Shown: one piece after another, positions 22,622-29,963 of the stretch
Position numbering within the stretch: the stretch's first letter is position 1
Layout of the letters: every line of letters starts with the position of its first letter
Assembly (NCBI GenBank): GCA_017397765.1
Contig: JAFQIB010000045.1
Location: forward strand, 1-35,581
Length of the DNA stretch: 35,581 nucleotides
Source: Clostridia bacterium
GTDB taxonomy: Bacteria > Bacillota > Clostridia > Christensenellales > Aristaeellaceae
Direction: 5' to 3'
The notes under the pieces: generated by a model
The model's input: the letters and a program-made list of their open reading frames with translations, nothing else
What the model was told of the DNA's origin: nothing
Database searches by the model: none
Made by a program: the position numbers and the translations under genes

Positions 22622-23929
22622 ATGGAATATATGCTTCTTGCAATCATCGCGCTGCTGCTCGTCGCCGTGGTGCTGCTGGTGGTCGTTCTTCTCCGCCAGC
22701 GCAGCCTGACCCATCTGCAGGAGCAGCAGAACCGCCGCATCAGCGACTATCTGCAGCAGTTCGGCTACGAGGTCTTTGACGAGCTGGACGCCCAGCGGGC
22801 GGATCATACCGCTGCCATGCAGCAGACCGGCGACCGGATCACCGCCGCCATGTCCCACATAGGGCAAAGCCAGACCGCCCTGCTGGAGAGCATGCAGCGC
22901 CAGCTGCTGCTGTCCACAAGGAATCAGGAGGAGCGCATCGGGCAGATGTCCACCGGCGTCAACGAGACCCTGACCCAGCTGGACGTCCGGATGGAGCAGG
23001 TGCGCCGTTCCACCGCAGAGGGCATGGACAATCTGCGCCAGGAGAACACCCGCCAGCTGACGGAAATGCGCCGCAGCATGGATGAGCGATTGACCCAAAG
23101 CCTGGACAAGCGGCTCAACGACTCCTTTGCGCTGGTCAGCCAGCGGCTGGAGCAGGTCTACAAGGGCCTGGGCGAAATGCAGACCCTCGCCACCGGCGTG
23201 GGCGACCTCAAGCGGGTGCTGACCAATGTCAAGACCCGCGGCGTCTGGGGCGAAATGCAGCTGGGCAGCCTGCTCAGCGCCGTGCTGAGCCCGGAGCAAT
23301 ACGAGGAAAACGTTGCCGTCGTGCCCGGCAGCCAGGAGCGGGTGGAGTTTGCCGTCCGCCTGCCCGGCAAGGAAAGTACCGTCTACCTCCCCATCGACAG
23401 CAAGTTCCCCGTGGAGGACTATGCCCGGCTGCAGGAAGCCAGCACCAATGCCGACGCGGCAGCCGTGGAGGCAGCCCGCAAGGCGCTCCTGGCGCGCATC
23501 CGCACGGAGGCCAAACGCATTGCCGGAAAGTATATCGCGCCGCCCCACACCACGGATTTCGCCATCATGTTCCTGCCCGTGGAGGGGCTGTACGCCGAGG
23601 TCGTGCAGCAGGTGGACGTGGTGGACGCCATCCAGCGGGAGCAGCGGGTGGTGATTGCCGGCCCCAGCACCTTCTCTGCGCTGCTGAACGCGCTGCAGAT
23701 GGGCTTCCGCACCCTGGCCATCGAGAAGCGCTCCGGCGAGGTCTGGAAGCTGCTGGGCACGGTCAAGGCAGATTTCGGCGCCTTCTCCGAGGTGCTGGAA
23801 AAGACTCAGCTGCGGCTGCGCCAGGCCAGCGAATCCATCGACAGCGCCTTCGTCAAAACCCGGAATATCCAGCGGCATCTGGGACAGGTGGAATCCCAGG
23901 GCCCCGGCCTGCCGCCCGACGGCGAATAA
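22622..23929 (+). CDS. rmuC: DNA recombination protein RmuC
   Basis: This 435-residue protein has one N-terminal transmembrane helix (MLLAIIALLLVAVVLLVVVLL), a long coiled coil (about residues 35-195, with repeats like MRRSMDERLTQSLDKRLND), and the RmuC domain of restriction-endonuclease-like fold. Typical RmuC blocks are TRGVWGEMQLGSLLSAVLSPEQYEENV, YLPIDSKFPVEDYARL, TTDFAIMFLPVEGLYAEV and VVIAGPSTFSALLNALQMGFRTLAIEKRS. RmuC limits inversions at short inverted repeats in E. coli; the biochemistry is not settled. AGGAG stands seven bases before the ATG at 22622. Confidence 0.94.
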   Translation: MEYMLLAIIALLLVAVVLLVVVLLRQRSLTHLQEQQNRRISDYLQQFGYEVFDELDAQRADHTAAMQQTGDRITAAMSHIGQSQTALLESMQRQLLLSTRNQEERIGQMSTGVNETLTQLDVRMEQVRRSTAEGMDNLRQENTRQLTEMRRSMDERLTQSLDKRLNDSFALVSQRLEQVYKGLGEMQTLATGVGDLKRVLTNVKTRGVWGEMQLGSLLSAVLSPEQYEENVAVVPGSQERVEFAVRLPGKESTVYLPIDSKFPVEDYARLQEASTNADAAAVEAARKALLARIRTEAKRIAGKYIAPPHTTDFAIMFLPVEGLYAEVVQQVDVVDAIQREQRVVIAGPSTFSALLNALQMGFRTLAIEKRSGEVWKLLGTVKADFGAFSEVLEKTQLRLRQASESIDSAFVKTRNIQRHLGQVESQGPGLPPDGE

Positions 23930-23965
23930 GCCCCGCCCCAGCAGAACAAGAAAAGGAGCATCCCC

Positions 23966-24754
23966 ATGAAGTTTACCGTTCTGATTGAAAACACTGCCTG
24001 CCGGGAGGACCTCACTGCCGAGCACGGCTTATCCCTGTATCTGGAGGCCGGCGGCCAGCGCATCCTGTTCGACGCAGGCCAGTCCGGTGCATTTGCGGAC
24101 AATGCTCAGAAGCTGGGCATTGACCTGAGCCAGGTCGATCTGTGTATCCTCAGCCACGGCCATTATGACCACGGCGGCGGCCTGAAGCGCTTCCTGGAAC
24201 TCAACGACCATGCGAAGGTATATGTCAGCCGCCATGCCTTTGGGGATTATTACAACGCAGAGGACAAGTTCATCGGGCTGGACTGGGAGCTGCTGAACGA
24301 CGATCGCATCACCTTTGTGGGCGACAATCTGACCCTCAGCGACGCCCTCAGTCTGCACACCTGCCCCAACTTCCCCCAGCCCTATTTCACCGACGCCTAC
24401 GGCCTGCAGGCCAAGCGCAAGGGCCAGCTGGCCCCGGACGACTTCCGGCACGAGATGTATCTGCTCATCCGCGAGGGCGAGCGGCGCATTATCGTCAGCG
24501 GCTGCAGCCACCGGGGCGTGATGAACATCAAGACCTGGTTTGCGCCGGATGTGTTCATCGGCGGCTTCCACCTGATGAAGGTCGATCCGGAGCAGGACGC
24601 CGTCCGCCTGAAGTTCACCGCCAAGGAGCTGCTGGTGAAGGACACGGTGTACTATACCGGGCACTGCACCGGCGAAAAGCAGTATGAGGCGCTGAAGGCC
24701 CACATGGGTGATCAGCTCCACGCGCTGCGCACCGGCGCTTCCTTCGAGGTATAA
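23966..24754 (+). CDS. MBL-fold metallohydrolase of the dihydropterin phosphate synthase-like group
   Basis: This 262-residue cytoplasmic metallo-beta-lactamase-fold protein has ILFDAGQSGAFADNA, LSHGHYDHGGGL (the HxHxDH metal motif), VSGCSHRGVMNI, IGGFHL and YYTGHCTGEKQYEAL. This motif set is typical of proteins related to the archaeal aminobenzene phosphate synthase of methanopterin synthesis. Bacteria of this kind do not make methanopterin, so the true substrate is unknown. AAGGAG lies upstream of the ATG. No terminator separates it from rmuC (36-base gap), so it is probably in the same transcript. Confidence 0.88.
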   Translation: MKFTVLIENTACREDLTAEHGLSLYLEAGGQRILFDAGQSGAFADNAQKLGIDLSQVDLCILSHGHYDHGGGLKRFLELNDHAKVYVSRHAFGDYYNAEDKFIGLDWELLNDDRITFVGDNLTLSDALSLHTCPNFPQPYFTDAYGLQAKRKGQLAPDDFRHEMYLLIREGERRIIVSGCSHRGVMNIKTWFAPDVFIGGFHLMKVDPEQDAVRLKFTAKELLVKDTVYYTGHCTGEKQYEALKAHMGDQLHALRTGASFEV

Positions 24755-24788
24755 GGCAAGCACCCGCAGCAGCAGGCCAACTTCTGCA

Positions 24789-24817
24789 TTGACCTGTTTC
24801 TGCGGGTGTGCTATAAT
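24789..24817 (+). promoter_or_regulatory. Promoter of tRNA-Leu
   Basis: TTGACC (24789-24794), a 17-base spacer and a perfect TATAAT (24812-24817) stand ten bases before the mature tRNA. CACCCGCAG (24761-24769) and CTGCGGGTG (24800-24808) form an inverted repeat whose right arm lies in the promoter spacer. Confidence 0.82.
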
Positions 24818-24827
24818 GTTTCTGCTC

Positions 24828-24912
24828 GCGGTAGTGGTGGAATTGGCATACACTTCAGACTTAAAATCTGACGCCTCCGGGATTGCGGGTTCAAGTCCCG
24901 CCTGCCGCACCA
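24828..24912 (+). tRNA. tRNA-Leu (anticodon TAA)
   Basis: The 85-base gene folds as a class II tRNA. The acceptor arms are GCGGTAG and CTGCCGC (one T-G pair), followed by discriminator A and an encoded CCA. The anticodon arm is TCAGA-CTTAAAA-TCTGA with anticodon TAA, reading UUA and, by wobble, UUG leucine codons. The T arm is GCGGG-TTCAAGT-CCCGC. An extended variable region, as expected for leucine, separates anticodon and T arms. It has its own promoter and terminator. Confidence 0.97.
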
Positions 24913-24922
24913 GATCATCGAG

Positions 24923-24958
24923 ACCGAATCGGCCAACGCCGGTTCGGTTTTCTTTTTT
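24923..24958 (+). terminator. Terminator of tRNA-Leu
   Basis: ACCGAATCGGC (24923-24933) pairs with GCCGGTTCGGT (24938-24948), 11 base pairs with one T-G, around CAAC, followed by TTTCTTTTTT. Confidence 0.93.
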
Positions 24959-25057
24959 GGGGACTGCAGCCGCGGTCTACCGTTCTACCATCATTTGTCA
25001 CAACTGTAAAACTTCCGGGTTTATGGAACAAAATGCCGGGACAGCACCTGCTCGTTC

Positions 25058-25105
25058 GTTGAATTGATTGAGCGGCCAAACCGCTCAGCACATCAATCCT
25101 TCAAC
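25058..25105 (+). promoter_or_regulatory. Structured leader upstream of the secreted-protein genes
   Basis: GTTGAA (25058-25063) pairs with TTCAAC (25100-25105), TTGAT (25064-25068) with ATCAA (25092-25096), and TGAGCGG (25069-25075) with CCGCTCA (25081-25087) around a CCAAA loop, with two small bulges on the 3' side. The stem ends just before the ribosome binding site of the next gene and has no U-tract. It could be an RNA control element or a protein-binding palindrome. Bases 24959-25057 show no gene and no convincing promoter. Confidence 0.5.
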
Positions 25106-25122
25106 GCAACGGAGGTACATTC

Positions 25123-25941
25123 ATGAAAAAGCTCATCAGCACCCTGCTGCTCCTGGCCCTGACGGCCGCCTTCCCCGCGCAGGCAGAAGAAGCAGCCTAT
25201 TACTTCAATCCAGACGGGGGCCGATATTATCACAGCATCCGGGAATGCAAAACCATGCGTGCCGTCTATCAGGAGCAGATGCTTCAGATCACCGCCGCGC
25301 AGCTGACAGAAGCGCCCTATGCGCAGCTGAAGCCATGCAATATCTGCTGCAAGGAGCCCCCCAGCCCCCGCATCCTGCCAGCCGGCACGATGAAATTCTA
25401 CCACCACAGCAGCTATGACACCGGAGATGCGGACGCTCAGTTCACCGCCGGCAGCTATCATGCCGGCAAGTCCATCCTGCCGGGCATCTACACCGCCGTT
25501 TCCGGGCCGGAGGCAGCGGATGCACTGCAGCTCCTCAGCCAAGAAGAAGCGCTGGTGCACACCTATCCCATGCAGGGAGAAACCAGCCTTACCTTCTATC
25601 TGGGTGAAGGCATGCACCTCATTATCCCGGAGCATTGCACGGTGCAAAAGGTCATCCATCAGCCCGGCTTCCAGGAGGCCTATGTGCGCACCCCCATCAC
25701 CCACGCGCGCTACTTCACCATGCTGGAAATTCCCGGCGCACAGTACTGCGTGGAAAGCATGCCCGGAAAGAACGGGTACTACGTCCTCTCAACCATTCAG
25801 AGCGAGCTGGGGCAGGCATCGCCGACCGTTGTGAAGCTCGCCGAGGGAGACGTGGCAGAACTCAATTTGCAGGGGGCATATGATGTTTTTGTGGAATTTG
25901 TCGATTGTATTGTCTGGCCGTCTGAGCAGGGCGTTGGCTGA
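25123..25941 (+). CDS. Secreted cysteine-motif protein of unknown function
   Basis: This 272-residue protein has a signal peptide (MKKLISTLLLLALTAAFPAQA) and is predicted to be exported. Residues about 26-76 hold YYFNPDGGRYYHSIRECKTMRAV...LKPCNICC, the YHxxxxC...PCxxC pattern seen in small zinc-binding Ada-like modules that end many secreted Firmicute proteins. Two beta-rich segments follow (about 105-180 and 190-260), each with a Gly-Tyr turn (LPGIYTAVSG, and MLEIPGAQYCVES) and a late hydrophobic strand (EGMHLIIPEHCTV; EGDVAELNLQGAYDV), suggesting a repeated domain. I do not recognise a function. Its 3' end overlaps the next gene by 62 bases, so the two are probably translated as a pair. ACGGAGG lies nine bases before the ATG. 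Confidence 0.72.
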   Translation: MKKLISTLLLLALTAAFPAQAEEAAYYFNPDGGRYYHSIRECKTMRAVYQEQMLQITAAQLTEAPYAQLKPCNICCKEPPSPRILPAGTMKFYHHSSYDTGDADAQFTAGSYHAGKSILPGIYTAVSGPEAADALQLLSQEEALVHTYPMQGETSLTFYLGEGMHLIIPEHCTVQKVIHQPGFQEAYVRTPITHARYFTMLEIPGAQYCVESMPGKNGYYVLSTIQSELGQASPTVVKLAEGDVAELNLQGAYDVFVEFVDCIVWPSEQGVG

Positions 25942-26953
25942 CATCCGCCGCAAAGCAGCAGGCGCAGGTGTACTCAGTCTGCTGCTTTGCGTCATGCTGC
26001 TGTCCTCCGGCACGGCTTCTGCCGAGCCCCTGGGCTGGGGCTATGTCAACGCAACTGACGTTGCGCTCCGTCGGGGAATCGGCGGAAAAGTCCTGACCCG
26101 TCTGCCCCTGGATACCTGTGTCTGGATCAACGACAGCCAGACGGACAGCAGCGGCGTACTCTGGTACGAGATCCGGACGGGACTGAACATCAATCATACC
26201 AATTATGACTATTCCGGCTGGATGAAGGCTGCCTTCATCAACGCCGGTGCAGACGTCTGGCATGACATCACCGCCATTGCCGCCTCCAGCTGCGGCCTCA
26301 TTGCGCTCCGGGCTGACGGCAGCAGCGAAACGGCAGGCCGCCCCATCGTTGCCATGGACGGCTCCGGCTGGGTCTCTCCCCGGGGCTGGGCTGCGCCCTA
26401 TGGCAAAGCCATCCGCGTGGGTGTTCCAACCACAGGCAATGAATATTTCATCGTCACCGAGGCAAACGAGCTCGTCTCCACCGTCAACGGCCTTCGCGTC
26501 GCCGACGGTCTGCGGAAAGCAGCCGCCCTTGAGGCTGCTGAAGCCGTCATCTGCGACGTTCCCTTCCCCGTCTGGGGCCAAGATGCGGAAACCGTGGTGT
26601 TCCGCTCTGCCGGCATGGCGCCCCCCAGGGGCAATCTGCCGATCGAGATCTACATCGGCGTCCGGGCAGACGGATCGGTGATCGCCGAGCCCGCTTTCAT
26701 GGCAGAGCGGCTCGCAGATTGGAACGATCTGACGGATCTTCGCCTGACCAACCGGTATGTAATGGGGCTGAAAAAGGACGGGCGCGTACTGCTGGCCCCC
26801 TACGTCGAGGGCGTTGACCTGGACGTTTCCCACTGGCAGGGCATCACCGCCATCGGCGCCGGAAACGACTGGTGTGTTGGGCTGCAGGCAGACGGCACGC
26901 TGATCTTCGCAGGCGACCATGTTTTCATGGACGAGGGGCATACCCGGAAGTAA
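25880..26953 (+). CDS. Membrane-anchored or secreted SH3-like/RCC1-like repeat protein
   Basis: This protein of 357 residues (356 if the second ATG at 25883 is used, which has better spacing from AGGGGG) begins with about 28 hydrophilic and basic residues, then a hydrophobic segment (GVLSLLLCVMLLSSGTASA) that may be a signal peptide or anchor. Residues about 52-120 resemble a bacterial SH3 domain (YVNATDVALRRGIGGKVLTRLPLDTCVWI...WYEIRTG). The rest has RCC1-like repeats: WHDITAIAASSCGLIALRADGS, LTDLRLTNRYVMGLKKDGRVLL, and WQGITAIGAGNDWCVGLQADGTLIFAG. Such proteins often bind cell wall or other surfaces; function here is unknown. It is tied to the gene upstream by a 62-base overlap, and no terminator is visible behind it. 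Confidence 0.72.
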   Translation: MMFLWNLSIVLSGRLSRALADIRRKAAGAGVLSLLLCVMLLSSGTASAEPLGWGYVNATDVALRRGIGGKVLTRLPLDTCVWINDSQTDSSGVLWYEIRTGLNINHTNYDYSGWMKAAFINAGADVWHDITAIAASSCGLIALRADGSSETAGRPIVAMDGSGWVSPRGWAAPYGKAIRVGVPTTGNEYFIVTEANELVSTVNGLRVADGLRKAAALEAAEAVICDVPFPVWGQDAETVVFRSAGMAPPRGNLPIEIYIGVRADGSVIAEPAFMAERLADWNDLTDLRLTNRYVMGLKKDGRVLLAPYVEGVDLDVSHWQGITAIGAGNDWCVGLQADGTLIFAGDHVFMDEGHTRK

Positions 26954-26980
26954 AATGCTTTTCCAGCAGGTGAAAACCGC

Positions 26981-27009
26981 TTGCCAAAGCCGTGCCCGCA
27001 TGGTAAGAT
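26981..27009 (+). promoter_or_regulatory. Promoter of the methyltransferase-like gene
   Basis: TTGCCA (26981-26986), 17 bases and TAAGAT (27004-27009) lie so close to the gene that the predicted start of the RNA almost coincides with the GAGGTG ribosome binding site (27016-27021). The leader would therefore be very short. Confidence 0.6.
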
Positions 27010-27027
27010 GAGCCCGAGGTGATTCCC

Positions 27028-27885
27028 ATGCTCCACGCGGACAACGAGCGTCTGCTGACGCTCATCAGCGAATATCTGACCTTTACCCCGGAAGCCATCC
27101 GCCCCGAAGACGTGACCAGGCTGGCGGCGGACTGCGGCATTTCCATGAACGAGGCTTATCTGGCGCTGCTGGCGGCACACTGCGGCCTGGATACCGGTAA
27201 GCCCGAGGACGCCCGGCTCTACCGGAGCTACTTCCCGCAAATGGTGCACCGGCTCGATCCCCTGCCCTTTGCGCAGGACGCCTATATGCAAACCATTCAT
27301 CCTGACAGCGGCAGGCAGGGCAGCATCGATCTGGTCTATGAGACCGTACAGCCCATGGAGCTCTTTGTCGCGGATGATTTCCTGGTGGACGCACAGGGGC
27401 GGGTTCTTCCCCAGCTGGGCTGGTTTGACCAGGCCTTCTCCTTCCCCGCCATCCGCGAGGAGGGGCGCGTCTGGATGACCGTCACGCCCAATGAGATCAA
27501 CACCATCCAGCCCGCCGTCCGGAAAAGCCGGGGCAAGGTGCTGACCTACGGCCTGGGGTTGGGGTATTACGCCTTCCACTGCCTGCTGAAAAAGGAGGTG
27601 GAGAGCGTCACCGTGGTGGAGAAGAATCCGGCGGTCATCGATGTGTTCCGTCGTCGGCTGCTGCCCTTCTTCCCCCGGCAGGATGCGCTGCGCATCATCC
27701 GGTCAGACGCCTTTGACTATGCAGAAAAGGTCATGCCGGGAGAGGGGTACGACACGGTGTTCACCGATCTCTGGCACGACGTGGCGGACGGACTCCCCCT
27801 GTACAGGCGGATGAAGGCGCTGGAATGCCCCGGGCCGGAGTTCCTCTACTGGATCGAAAAGACGCTGCAGGTCTACATGGCCTGA
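27028..27885 (+). CDS. SAM-dependent methyltransferase-like protein (spermidine synthase-type fold)
   Basis: This 285-residue protein starts at an ATG six bases after GAGGTG. Residues about 165-230 hold a Rossmann methyltransferase core: GKVLTYGLGLGYYAFHCLL (motif I), VESVTVVEKNPAVIDVFRRRLLP (acidic end of beta2), ALRIIRSDAFDYAEKV, and YDTVFTDLWHDVADGLPLY. This order is like spermidine synthase and related class I methyltransferases, but the protein lacks clear polyamine-site residues that I can name, so the substrate stays open. The first 150 residues are not recognised. Its last 13 bases overlap the end of the convergent Noc-like gene, and no plus-strand terminator appears until 28531-28551. 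Confidence 0.72.
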   Translation: MLHADNERLLTLISEYLTFTPEAIRPEDVTRLAADCGISMNEAYLALLAAHCGLDTGKPEDARLYRSYFPQMVHRLDPLPFAQDAYMQTIHPDSGRQGSIDLVYETVQPMELFVADDFLVDAQGRVLPQLGWFDQAFSFPAIREEGRVWMTVTPNEINTIQPAVRKSRGKVLTYGLGLGYYAFHCLLKKEVESVTVVEKNPAVIDVFRRRLLPFFPRQDALRIIRSDAFDYAEKVMPGEGYDTVFTDLWHDVADGLPLYRRMKALECPGPEFLYWIEKTLQVYMA

Positions 27886-28445
27886 TAGCGCTCCGTCCTG
27901 CGCCTGCGGGCCGGATAGGCAATCGTCAGCTCCTGCATGCTGCCGGTTTTGCGCTCCGTGAAGGTGGCGCGAACGCCGGCAGCATTCATTTGTCCTGCAA
28001 TATCCCGCACGGCGTTGCGATAGAGCCGGATATCCCGGATGACGGCAATCACCCGGGGCTGCTGCGGGGATGGTTGACAGCGCGGGCTGCGTCCGGCGGC
28101 AGCCACCAGCAGCGCAGCGTCCCGGATGCAAAGCCGCTCCTGCACGATCCTTTGGGCCACCCGCCGCCGCAGGTCGGGATCAGGCAGCGCCAGCAGGCAG
28201 CGTGCGATCTGCTCCGGTGCATTCTCTGCCCGCAGATAGGCCCGAAGTCCTTCCTCCAGCCCCATCAGCTGCAGCCGATCCATTGCCTGCGCCGGATTCA
28301 GCCCGCACAGGGCTGCCGCCTCTGCCCGGGAACGCCCCTCTCCCAGCAGGCGGTTCAGCAGCTCCGCCGAGTCAAAATAGTGCATTTGGGCAATCGGGTT
28401 TCGCTTCCGGACCGGCAGGAACCGTGGCAGCTCAGTGTACAGCAT
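27873..28445 (-). CDS. Noc/ParB-like protein lacking the N-terminal CTPase domain
   Basis: This 190-residue protein has only the middle and C-terminal parts of Noc/Spo0J. The DNA-binding region (about residues 38-115) reads SRAEAAALCGLNPAQAMDRLQLMGL...APEQIARCLLALPDPDLRRRVAQRIVQERLCIRDAALLV, the helix-turn-helix layout of ParB proteins. The C-terminus, RDIRLYRNAVRDIAGQMNAAGVRATFTERKTGSMQELTIAYP, matches the Noc dimer domain (RDTRIAMNTIRQSLSMVEDSGV in B. subtilis). The ParB/CTPase domain with its GERRWRA-type box is absent: only about 36 residues precede the HTH. AAAGGAG nine bases before the ATG and a promoter at 28479-28507 argue against a simple truncation by mis-annotation. It follows rsmG, the position of noc in B. 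subtilis. Confidence 0.75.
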   Translation of the reverse strand: MLYTELPRFLPVRKRNPIAQMHYFDSAELLNRLLGEGRSRAEAAALCGLNPAQAMDRLQLMGLEEGLRAYLRAENAPEQIARCLLALPDPDLRRRVAQRIVQERLCIRDAALLVAAAGRSPRCQPSPQQPRVIAVIRDIRLYRNAVRDIAGQMNAAGVRATFTERKTGSMQELTIAYPARRRRTERYQAM

Positions 28446-28478
28446 GGCAGATTTCTCCTTTGAATGGCAGCTGTCTTA

Positions 28479-28507
28479 ACTATATGACAATCCCCCGCGC
28501 ACCGCAA
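28479..28507 (-). promoter_or_regulatory. Promoter of the Noc-like gene
   Basis: On the minus strand TTGCGG (28502-28507), 17 bases and TATAGT (28479-28484) fit a sigma-A promoter, giving a leader of about 25 bases. Confidence 0.6.
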
Positions 28508-28530
28508 GCAGAATCGTTCGACACGTTCTG

Positions 28531-28551
28531 CCCCGTGCACGGGGGATTTTT
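28531..28551 (+). terminator. Plus-strand terminator behind the Noc-like gene
   Basis: CCCCG-TGCA-CGGGG (28531-28544) is followed on the plus strand by GATTTTT. No plus-strand gene ends here; the nearest is the methyltransferase-like gene ending at 27885. On the minus strand there is no U-tract, so it is not the rsmG terminator. Confidence 0.55.
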
Positions 28552-28573
28552 CTGTGCTTTCAGGAAGCTATTG

Positions 28574-29308
28574 TCATTTCTTATCGTTTCCGCCCAGGGG
28601 GGACTTGCCGGGCGTGCCGGCTTTTCGGGGATACTGTCGAGCGGTTTTTGCAGCTTTGGCAATGGGCAGCAGCATATGCTGCCAGTCCCGCCCGGGGAAG
28701 GTGATGCTGATCGGCTCCTGCACCTTGCCGCCCAGCAGATACGCCGCCTTCCGGCCCTGGGGCAGCTCCTCCATCAGCGCCGGGCCCTTCCAGCACACCG
28801 CCTTGCCGCCCACCTTTACATAGGGCAGCAGGTATTCCGACAGCACCGCCAGCGAGGCCACCGCCCGGGCCACCGCTACATCATACTTCTCCCGGTGGTT
28901 GGGGAACTGAGCGCCGTCCTCTGCACGGGCATGCACCAGGGTCACATTGCGCACCCCCAGATCATCGATCACTGCCTGGAGGAAGTTGAGGCGCTTCTGC
29001 TGGGCGTCCATGAGCGTCACGCGAAGGTTCGGGCAGGCCAGGGCCAGCGGCAGACCGGGAAAACCCGCGCCGGTGCCCACGTCGATCAGCGAGCCGTTCT
29101 CCGGGATCAGCCCCGGCACCGCCAGCGCGATCAGGCTGTCCACATAATGCTTGTCGATCATCTCCGCTTCCTCGATCACAGCGGTCAGATCCATGCGGGT
29201 ATTCCAGTCCAGCAGCAGCTCATGATAGCGCAGCAGCTTCGCCGGCAGCTCCGCATCATGGGCGATGCCGCATTCCTGCAAGCGGGCGGAAAGCATTTCA
29301 GTCGTCAT
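28574..29308 (-). CDS. rsmG: 16S rRNA (guanine527-N7)-methyltransferase
   Basis: This 244-residue enzyme (GidB) methylates G527 of 16S rRNA. Conserved blocks are LLRYHELLLDWNTRMDLTAV, KHYVDSLIAL, LIDVGTGAGFPGLPLAL (SAM site), VTLMDAQQKRLNFLQAV and AVARAVASLAVLSEYLLPYVKVGGKAVCWKG. The start at 29308 follows GGAG at seven bases; a longer frame to 29380 overlaps the upstream gene. Loss of RsmG gives low-level streptomycin resistance in several bacteria. It is the last gene of the 31404-32531 operon, four bases after the DUF218 gene. Unlike most Firmicutes, mnmG is not next to it, but a noc-like gene follows as in B. subtilis. Confidence 0.95.
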   Translation of the reverse strand: MTTEMLSARLQECGIAHDAELPAKLLRYHELLLDWNTRMDLTAVIEEAEMIDKHYVDSLIALAVPGLIPENGSLIDVGTGAGFPGLPLALACPNLRVTLMDAQQKRLNFLQAVIDDLGVRNVTLVHARAEDGAQFPNHREKYDVAVARAVASLAVLSEYLLPYVKVGGKAVCWKGPALMEELPQGRKAAYLLGGKVQEPISITFPGRDWQHMLLPIAKAAKTARQYPRKAGTPGKSPLGGNDKK

Positions 29309-29312
29309 ATCG

Positions 29313-29963
29313 TCACTCCAAAGGCAGGTGCAGATACTTCTGCATCCAGTATTTGATCCATGCCAGGCCCTCACGGCCATGGTTCTTGAGCCAGAAATTC
29401 AATCCCAGCTTGGTGGGCGAGCCCAGCCCGCTCGCGTCCAACCCTGCGTCCTCCGCGATGGCCATCGCCCGGGGCAGATGGTAATCGCTGGTGACCACCA
29501 GCACATGATCGACCCCGCGTCCCTCCAGGAGCTTGACCGCATTGGCAATATTCTGCCGGGTGTTGAAGCTCCTGTCGTCCATGAGGATACTGTCTGCCGC
29601 CACGCCCTGACGCTGCAGCTCGTCCCGCATGACATGCGCTTCCGGCGCGGGCTCATTGGCCCCCTGCGCGCCGCACACGACGATCAGGCATTCCCGTTCC
29701 TTCCAGGCCTTCGCCGCTGCGTCAATGCGCCACTGCAGCTGCAGGGACGGTTCGCCGTCCGGCTTCACCTGCGCCCCCAGGACAATGATTGCGTCATATT
29801 CGCCCACCGGCGGCACATGTTTCTCCCGGTAACAGAGCATCGCCACCACTCCCAGATAAAAGAGTATGCCCAGCAGCATCAGCGTCAGGCCGAGCTTCAA
29901 AAGCTTTTTCAACAAACCTTTGGGCTGTTTCACGTCACTTCGATTCCTTTCGTTCAGACCCAT
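29313..29963 (-). CDS. DUF218 (YdcF/SanA-like) membrane-anchored protein, copy 1
   Basis: This 216-residue protein has an N-terminal transmembrane helix (KLLKLGLTLMLLGILFYLGVVAML, about residues 20-43) and an extracytoplasmic DUF218 domain. The domain shows YDAIIVLGAQVKPDGEPSLQLQWRIDAA, CLIVVCGAQGANEPAPEAHVMRDEL, DDRSFNTRQNIANAVKLL and VLVVTSDYHLPRAMAIAEDAGL. SanA and related proteins affect the cell envelope barrier and vancomycin sensitivity; a general enzymatic role is not known. The gene overlaps the end of radC by 10 bases and stands four bases from rsmG, so it is part of one operon. The domain is related to the gene at 30785-31414. Confidence 0.88.
   Translation of the reverse strand: MGLNERNRSDVKQPKGLLKKLLKLGLTLMLLGILFYLGVVAMLCYREKHVPPVGEYDAIIVLGAQVKPDGEPSLQLQWRIDAAAKAWKERECLIVVCGAQGANEPAPEAHVMRDELQRQGVAADSILMDDRSFNTRQNIANAVKLLEGRGVDHVLVVTSDYHLPRAMAIAEDAGLDASGLGSPTKLGLNFWLKNHGREGLAWIKYWMQKYLHLPLE

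Noticed and set aside
24828-26953. tRNA-Leu as an attachment site of an integrated island carrying the secreted pair
   Set aside because: No integrase and no repeated copy of the tRNA 3' end was seen downstream.
27028-27885. Calling the methyltransferase-like gene speE (spermidine synthase)
   Set aside because: Only the Rossmann core is similar; the N-terminal half and polyamine-site residues were not recognised.
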